From NCBI GenBank assembly GCA_016647705.1, contig CM028336.1, forward strand, positions 17,434,880 through 17,498,879: DNA of 64,000 bases, given 5' to 3'. The DNA comes from Eucommia ulmoides (taxonomy: Eukaryota > Streptophyta > Magnoliopsida > Garryales > Eucommiaceae). The notes beneath the pieces were generated by a model that searched no databases, had not been told where the DNA came from, and saw only the letters and a program-made list of their open reading frames with translations. Below are positions 49,501 to 58,500 of the stretch, in pieces; position 1 is the first letter of the stretch, and the number at the start of each line of letters is the position of its first letter. Made by a program: the position numbers and the translations under genes.

Positions 49501-52500
49501 GTTTTTGCTTGTGTTGATAAATTAATAATTTCTTTTGTTTCAAATCTGTAATGTAAATGCTTATTCTTTGATGGTTGACAAATCGTGATCTTGTTCTTAT
49601 GAATTCGGTCTTTAACATCTACTTAATATCAATCTCTAGGTACTATATGAAATTGAAGAGAAAGCTGCAGTCATCTTGGATGAGCGAGGTAGATGCTTGT
49701 CTTAATTTCTTGGGAATCTTCCCCATGTAGTGGAATTATTTTTCCAATTGTCATGGTTTATTTAGCTAGAATAATTATTGGCTTGTCTAGAAGTTCTGCA
49801 TTTCTTTGACTCTTGTAAGTCATCAATCATGCAACAATTTTGGAATAGTATGGTCTTGGATGCCGATGTTACGGGTAAAAACATGTAACTAAATCTCTGT
49901 GGAATCTAGGATAATGCCATCTGTTCGTGTAATGTTTTGATGTCTGCTTTTAAGTTTCTATCCATTGAGGCATATATTGCCTTCCTTCGAGAACTTGATG
50001 GGTTTCCTCTTTGATATTATCATGATGTAAAATGAATTTTATGAGGGATATGATTTCATGGTTCCGGTTTTGGTACTTATGCAGCGGAACATGATAAACT
50101 AGTTGAGGCCTACTCTGCGGTTAACCAGAAACTGCAGCATTCTCTTTCTGAACAGTCTACTTTGGGAAGAATCATCCAGGAACTGAAGGAATGTACCTAA
50201 TTGGCAGTTGTCTAGTATTTCAATTTCATTTTTCTCTGTTTTCCCCGTTTTACATGTATTTTTTTTCAGGCTGACTTGAAGAGGCATGAACGAGACTATG
50301 CTGTAGCTCAGAAGGAGATTGCTGACCTCCAGAAACAGGTGGGAAGTTGATTGCAGAGATCTCGTTTTATTATATACCATTGTTCAATTTTTATTTTTGT
50401 TATCATACTTCTTTAGATTGTTTATCAATGTCCATGTTGCTGCCTATGTTCTATTGGCTGCCTAGCTATGAAGCACGGATATGACATGCTCTGACAATTT
50501 TTCAAGAATCCGGGCACTAACATGTTGTTGACTATTCAACACTCATTTAATATCTAAAGCACTGACACTCTGAGGGGTAGGTGTCGGTGCCCGAAGCATT
50601 CGACAGCGACGCTCCCCTGACTTACCCTTGAGCTTGTTTGATACGTGTTGAAGGGTGTTCTATTTTTTTCTCAGTGATCCGATACACTGTTTGAAAGTAT
50701 CTTTAGGGGTGGTTCTGTCCTTTGGAAAATATAAAGTGGAAGTCCAAAAGTAATATTATTTAATTACTTTGGGTGGATGATTTGAATGATTAATGTTTAT
50801 TGCTCATTTATTTGGCGATGGTTGAACTGATGATTAAATGATTGTGTTGAATTGCCAACAAGAAGACGAAATGCGTAAGAGTTCCCTTCTTCTTCTCAAC
50901 TCAATTAACGCTAATGCAGGAATCTTGTTGTTTCTTCAAAAGTGCTTATGTTTGTCGAGGCAAAGGCCAATGGGTTGCTCACGACTTTGTTTTAGAGGAT
51001 TAGCTGAAGTGACTTACAGTCAACGTGGTCAAATAAACTTGCACGAGGAAATTCATAAATTAAATGATTGTGTTGAATTAAATGATTGTGTTGAATTGCC
51101 AACAAGAAGACGAAATGCGTAAGAGTTCCCTTCTTCTTCTCAACTCAATTAACGCTAATGCAGGAATCTTGTTGTTCCTTCAAAAGTGCTTATGTTTGTC
51201 GAGGCAAAGGCCAATGGGTTGCTCACGACTTTGTTTTAGAGGATTAGCTGAAGTGACTTACAGTCAACGTGGTCAAATAAACTTGCACGAGGAAATTCAT
51301 AAATTCGGTGTCTTGACCAATCCAAGGAGTGGTGGCACGGGGAGTTTGTGTCAATATTAGGTAATGGTTGGTGTGATGAACTTGTCGGCGGCCCCATGGA
51401 GGACTTCATGGTCATGCTCGGTTTGGAGTTTCTCGACCATCGTTATTTAGGGTGAGGTGCCCTGAGTTGCAATTCTTAGATTCTAGGCATGAAGCGCATG
51501 GCAAGGCACAAGCTTTATTAAGCGAGATGTACGTTTTAAATATCTACTCTACTCTTGTCATGGACTCGTGGTATATTCAAATTCCAGCGGAACAAAAGAT
51601 CAATTACATGTTTAATGATTTTGACGAACACAAAACTAGTTTCACGCATTATTGGACGTCAAACCTAACTTCAAGTCTCCAACAAAAGCAAATTAGCCAG
51701 TTAAGAAGTATGCTCTAAAAACAAAATCTGCACTCAACAAACATAAAAGCCAAGCAGTCAATTAACATCAAAGCCTAGCAACCTATCCCCAAGTCGAAGA
51801 TTCGTCCTAAAAATAAGGCTCATCTTCATCTGATTCCTCGTCCATCATTGTCATTGACCACTTGTTACTCTCATCAATATATTCTTAAGATATCGGATCA
51901 ATGGTATTCCTGAAATTATATCAATGCCTGAGTGCTCTATCGTATTTAAGAAACCAATTAATCGAAATGTTGTGGAGGAAGCTCGTTTCTTTTTTTGCTA
52001 TGAACTTGTTAGAATATGTCGTTGCGTGTATAATAAGCCCTTACATGTTGGAATATGCTCCTGTTTCGTTCAACCGGATGTACTACAAGTTAGAATGAGT
52101 ACTTTAACGATAACATACGCAAATTTTATATAGAGAAACCATATGCTGCCTACCATTTAGTTATTAATTAGAATAGTAAGCAAATATTGTGGAAACAAAA
52201 GAAAAATTATAAAGACAACTTCTAAATTCAATGAAAAAAAATTGTGGGGTAGGGACCATTACTTGGTGGTCTATAGTTTGCCTAATCGCCATGGATATGC
52301 CAAAGAGACCTTCAATCTTGTATAAGGTGGTAATTTTGGAGAATTTTATCTTTGACATCTGTGCCTTTAATCACTCTTCTTATGCATTGATATAAACCTG
52401 TCATCACTTCATTATCTTTCTCAATGTTTGGATTCATGTAGTAGAACTATGGGTGTAAATAATAACCAATTGCATGTAATGGACGATCTAATTGAATATG

Positions 52501-55500
52501 CCATCTTCGGTGAATTATGAAAATATTGACCTATATTTCTCGTCCTTTTCATTGATAGATTTTGTACTCCCTTCCCTGGCCCTATCTATAGCCTTATAAC
52601 TGTATCATGTTAGAGATTTTTTTGGCTCCATCCTATCTTGGAACCCTAAGGCAACCTTAAGCGCATCTGTGTTCCAAAATGAATACATCAATAGTATTTG
52701 CAATTTCTTTTTACCCTATGCCTTCTTTGCCCATTTGCTTGTTGTCCACTCCTCTTTGTGAACAACTTCCTTAAATTACTCTTTTGCGTATGCATCCTCC
52801 ACAAAGTGACAAATGAGGTCGCAAATCTAGTTTTTGCTGACATCGACAACTCCATTGTTTGAGTGGAATTCTTGATCGTGTTCAAAAATCCCGTCCGATA
52901 CTGTACCCATGCACTGAAATTGCGTTTTTAAATGTTTTACTCAAGTGAGGTATTTCGAAAATGTCCTCCAACATCAAGTACAAGCAAGGGGTAGCGCCCG
53001 ACGTCCAATAGAAATTTTGTTGTTTTTCCATTAGAAACCTTTCTAGAATGATAACAAAGACAGAGAATGAGAATGATTTGGAAAATATTCTACAGTTGTA
53101 ACCCACACAAAACGTATTGCTAAAACTTCAGATGTAGAAAATTGAAGATCTTATTTGCCAGTGCATTAGCCGAAGTACTTTCCGTGACAATTAGGCGCAC
53201 ATTAGGTTCTCCATTACACTCAATAAACTTATCGAGCAAGAGGCATTGATTGACTCAATGAACATGCTTCCTCTTGGGCAATTGACTAAAAAGACAATCC
53301 TTGTCTTATCTCTCTTGTCTTGTCACAGATCGGCCATAATTGCCTTATTTTATCCAATCATTTTTATGATTTGTCATTATTTGATTCATGTTTTTTTACC
53401 TCTTTCTTTTCTTTTTTTGGGTAAAAAGGAAGCCAAGATAAGAAGTTGGTCACATACTTGGAGCATATTGAACAAAAGCTTTACCAACGATGCCGAAATT
53501 GGCATAATTCACACAATTAAATTGTAAAACAGCATAATACATCATCCTTGCAAATGTGTGACATGACCTTTCTCTTAATTTTTTCCTGTAATGGTCACTC
53601 TCCCTTCGGTTTTTGTTTCTCTTCAATTGAATTTTTTTTGGGACCACAATCTCCAGACTGTTGTGAAAAATATATCGATAGGTCCTTTTGTGGTTGGATT
53701 TTTCCATGGCTGGGTGCAACCACGGGCCTTTCCACAAAATTGATCCACATCTTCTGTTCATTAATCATCAAAGTTAGGCCTTTCCATATCCTTTTGCTCT
53801 CACTTGTTTTTTCTTACTTGTGTACTCTGTTATCTCTTCTTTAACATGAGGTGGACATGGTTTACAACCCTCCACAAAGATTGTGCTTGAGAGCAGTACA
53901 AGCTATACTTACACACACACTCTTACTCTTGCCTTGTTACCTGCATAGGTACATTCCACTAAAGTTAGCTTTCTTGGTTGATTGGTAGGCTTACTTAGCA
54001 GTTAGCACATCCAAGGGTTGAAAACATGTCTAAGGGCTGCACGGAGCTTTGAGAAATGTAGGTCTGTGTCATTATGGTGTCTTGTTAGTGGGTGATAGTC
54101 AAAATTATCTGATGGGTATTTATACAGGATTGAAGTGAAAACGGTCTATTCATCAATGAGCCAATGAATCTCCAAATTTCTGTTATGCTAGAACTCCAGC
54201 ACTTCTCATCGCCTTTTTTGTACTGGTTACTGATTTATATTTTATATCAGGTCACTATTCTTTTGAAGGAATGTCGTGATGTACAACTTCGTTGTGGATC
54301 TGCAAGTCTTGACTATACTGATGATAGTATGACCACTCATCTCACTGGGCCCAATACAGAGTCCAATGCTGACAAGCTTATTTCTGAACGGACGGTATTA
54401 TTTCTTTCTTCCTTGGCGAATATCTGGTCTAGTATGTCAGCATGAATTAAACCCTTAAATTGTTTCTTTTGATCTTTGACCCCCTACAGTTGACTTTTAA
54501 GGATATAAATGGATTAGTTGAGCAGAATTTCCAGCTTCGGAGCCTTGTTGGGACCCTTTCTGACCAAATTGACAATAAAGAAATTGAATTGAAGGTTCCG
54601 TTCAATTTTGTGCAATTTTTTGTTGTTAATGTTGCTGCTCTGATGGCTAATTTCATGTATGGGGCGCTTGGCACATGTCTAAAATTTATGCTTGTTGCTG
54701 TCCGTTGCAATTTCAGGGGAAGTTTGAGCAGGAGTTACAAAACCGTTCCGAGGAAGCTGCATCTAAAGTCAATGCTGTGCTTGCAAGAACGGAAGAGCAG
54801 ACGCGGATGATTGATTCACTTCACGCTTCTGTAAGTATTATTGATGAGCATATACACATAGAAGATAGTGCAAAACAAGACTTTCTGATTTGCAAAACAA
54901 GACTTTCTGATTTTATATAATCTTTCGTTGTTTTTGTTTCTTTTGCAGGTTGCGATGTACCAAAAGTTGTACGAAGAGGAACATAAACTTCATTATTCTC
55001 CTCAACCCCATGAAACAGCTCAAGGTTGCTTCTCTTCTATTAGTGACTTTTTTTTTTAGACGGTGGTTATTACAATTCCACATATATTTTCATCTGTGCA
55101 TCCTAGTCTTCTTAATTTTTATGTACTCTTGGCTCGGGACGTTGATGTCTTCTCCCCCTTGATACCCTATTTTAACTGAATTGCATATTTTATTTTTGAT
55201 ATCGTGGTTAGATGAGTACAAGGGTATGTAGATGGCAGTAAAAAAAATTAAAAAAGGAAGTTAGATGACAAAACATTTGCATGTTAGAGTGTGTGAATAT
55301 TCAAGAATGATGGCTTTCGCCTTTCTTGTCGAACTTCTCTTTATTTATTTATTTTTATATTTTGAATCTTGACAAAAATTACTGTACACAATTCACTTTG
55401 GATAGACACTTTATTCTTGATTAGCATAGAAGTTTCTTATTCTGAACATATATACACACGCACACACACGCACACACACACACATTTTTAGACGTGTTAA

Positions 55501-58500
55501 ATAAACCAAAATACAGATGACTCTTATTCGCAATGTCATGTGCATGGAAGTGAAAAAGATATTTATTCATCTTTTAATTTCATGTCTGATTGCCAGAGGT
55601 TTTTTTTGCATGTGATCTTTTCGGTTTCTTTGGTCGTCCGAATTTTTGGATATGATCTTTTTTGTTTCTTGGGTCTTCTGGTGTATGCCGCATTCTTGGA
55701 AGGAGCTACAAGATCAAGGCGAATAAGATTTTTCGTAGGTAAGAAAGGCTGGTCATATGATTAGATGCACAAATCAATGGTCATATGATTAGATGCACAA
55801 ATCAATAATCCATGGTGCAGAGGCTAAACAGCTACGAAAGGCACTGGGAATACCCGTTTTTTGGGCAAGGGAGCCACTAGGAATCCGGATTGTGAATTGG
55901 ACCTCGGAAGTTTTAGAATGTGATCCACCTGCTCTTTAGTAAATGGACTTGTCTGAGCTTCATTAGCATAAGGTGTCACATGGTTCATTCTTTCACCCGA
56001 TTTGCTACTTGTCCAATTTGTGGGTCGCTCATTGATTTTCCAGCTGCTTTCCCGAGTATAGCGTGGTTTGTTACAATAGTCGCACCATACGCAAGTTTTT
56101 TTTCCTGTCTTTTGTTGGTTGCCATGTGCTCGGTTGATAGTATCATCAAAGGAGACAAGGGCCGAGTTCTCCATGGAACCAACAACCCCTTTTTACACAA
56201 CATGACACTCCTACAAATTCTCCTCCCTCCTAACTCCAGAAAACACCACACTAATTAAGGGAACGGGTTTTCGGCTGACCATTCTTCCTCTCACTTCATC
56301 AAAGTTTTTATTAAGGCTAGCAAGAAATTTGAAAATCAGTTTCTCTCCACTGTTTTCTTGTTATGATTGCAGTCGTCATGGCTCTTCCATTCATAATCAT
56401 TAAACACATACAAGTTCTGCCATAGCGTTTTCAGGATGTTGAAATACTTGGTAACATTGTTTCCTCCCTGCTGAACCTCACCGAGTTGCAGTTGCAAATC
56501 ATAAACTTGAGACTGATTGTCAAGATCTGATTACATTTGACTTACATTGTCCCAAAGTTATTTCGCAGTCGGATAGCACACGTGTAGTTGGCACTGATGT
56601 TTTTATCTGCCGTGCAATGACCATGGAATTCTCTGCATCCCAGGTAGCATACATAGGATTTGCCTTCGCTGGGGCTTTCTTTTCTCCCGTCAGATATCCG
56701 ATCTTTCCTCACCGTTGAATAGACATTCGAATAGACTGATGCCAATTCAGAATGTTGTCTCCATTCAGCTGAACATTAGTTAGATGGACAGAATGGGAAT
56801 CAGGATTGGTGAACTTGATTTCTGTGGTTTTTCAGGTTGCCAGAGTGGGTTTGGATGAAAAATGAGACATGTTTTAAGGGTTGAAAGAAATCGGAGAAGG
56901 AACATGTGGCAGAGTTGCAGGTAGACAAAGGTGGACAGTGATAAGATTAAATCGAGTAGTAAGCTCAAAATTATTCTAGGGTTTATTTGCAGCAACAAAG
57001 GCTTACACGTACTCTATTTTAAACTATGCTAATTTTCAGGGATGTAACCATCCTATAATTACAACATTACAGCTAGAAAGTCTCCTAGGATCTTGGCAAT
57101 AATATCTCAACCAATTTATTCAAACTTTCCAACAATTTGCAAGTGGTGATTTGGGTATTAGGGTTGTCATTAGAAAAATTGAGTGGTGTCTGTAGGTTGA
57201 GTATCAGTTGGGGCAATGGTAATAGTTTCAGGAGGATGTAAGTATTAAATGGCAATAGGTACGAGCGCGACAAAGATGGGTCAAGAGAGCATGGTAATCT
57301 GGCAACAGGAAGAAAATGGCCAGGAAGGCCCCCAGATTCCGTCAAAGAATGGATGATAAAAAATAGATAAAGAGCAAGACAATAACCTGGTTCTGATACC
57401 ACGTGGACAAATAATGATTTTCATTCATACCAATATAGTGACGGTTCGGGTGTACAGAAACAAATGCTGAGGAGCTAACCTAGAAAATGGCCAGAAAATC
57501 CAGGCACTATATTAGGGATTTTATAGCTAGCAAATTTGCAACAATAATACAATAGTGCACTAAGCAAACTAAGGGTTAACTGCTGCAAAAGTTTCTGGGG
57601 ATGCATTGTCAGGGTTTTGAAGAAAAGGTTGTCCCAAGGGAAAACTTAAAACCAAAAAAAAAAGAATCCCTGAAATTGCGGGTCAAATATCCTACCCAGA
57701 ATTAGGGACTCAACGTCAACAATAGTGTTCCAAGGCTTGTGGTGTGAACAAGTATGGCAACATTAGTTAAGGTGGCATTTGTTTAGTGTTTCTGTTTTTG
57801 TCTTGGTTCCCTGAAAAACTGGGAATGGAAGCAGAAATGTAGGAGCAAAAACCGTTTCTGTTCTGTCCTGAATTTTTTTAAAAAAACTTTTGGGAACTGA
57901 ATATAATTATTCCAAAATCTGTTCTCCCAATTTTTTGGGGAACAGAAAAAAAATCTGGGAACTTGATTACTAAAATAGTTCCACCTAATGGACTTTTTTG
58001 GGCACTATGAACAGTACCTCTCAACAACCTGAGCAGTCAGTCAGAATGGTTGAAGGAAAAGAAGAAAATCTAGGCCTCACAACTAGAAACCTTACCTTAG
58101 GCATAATGCCTATGGCTCTTTGGCATCCCAGCAAAGGAGAAATTGCATCGCAAATCCTTGAAAATATACGAAAGCAATTTTGGAAAATTATTCGATGGTT
58201 CCCTATAGATTATAGATATTCCTAAAGCTAATATAACTTGGACATTTTATTAGTATGCTAGGATATTTATATGGAATCCTACTTAAAATTCAATTACTAA
58301 GATACAAACATATGGACTCAAACCCATGAGTTGCTACTAAGACTCATTTTCAGAAACTGAAAATTTTAAAAAATGCACTCGATCTTAAAAACATTTTAAA
58401 GCATAAACATTCTAATTTTGGAAAACTAATGAAAGTCCGAGGAGACCTTCCAATTTAGCTAGTACCCAAAATTTCCATCGTCTTTGATTTTATTTTCCCT

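Larger units (their letters stand above)
55807..57721 (-). mobile_element. Copia relic: 5' LTR, primer site and gag, antisense in NUA intron 18
   Basis: Read on the minus strand: a short LTR (57721-57404), a primer site complementary to initiator tRNA-Met just after it, a gag region (about 57000-55820) and then truncation. Gag is recognised by the zinc knuckle WCDYCNKPRYTRESSWKI and the following ANEAQTSPFTKEQVDHILKL, typical of plant copia gag. No pol genes or second LTR are visible. An old, broken and incomplete copy. Confidence 0.82.

Noticed and set aside
50838-51360. Two identical 90-codon ORFs as a duplicated small gene
   Set aside because: They lie in an intron and stem from a non-coding tandem duplication. 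No family is recognised.
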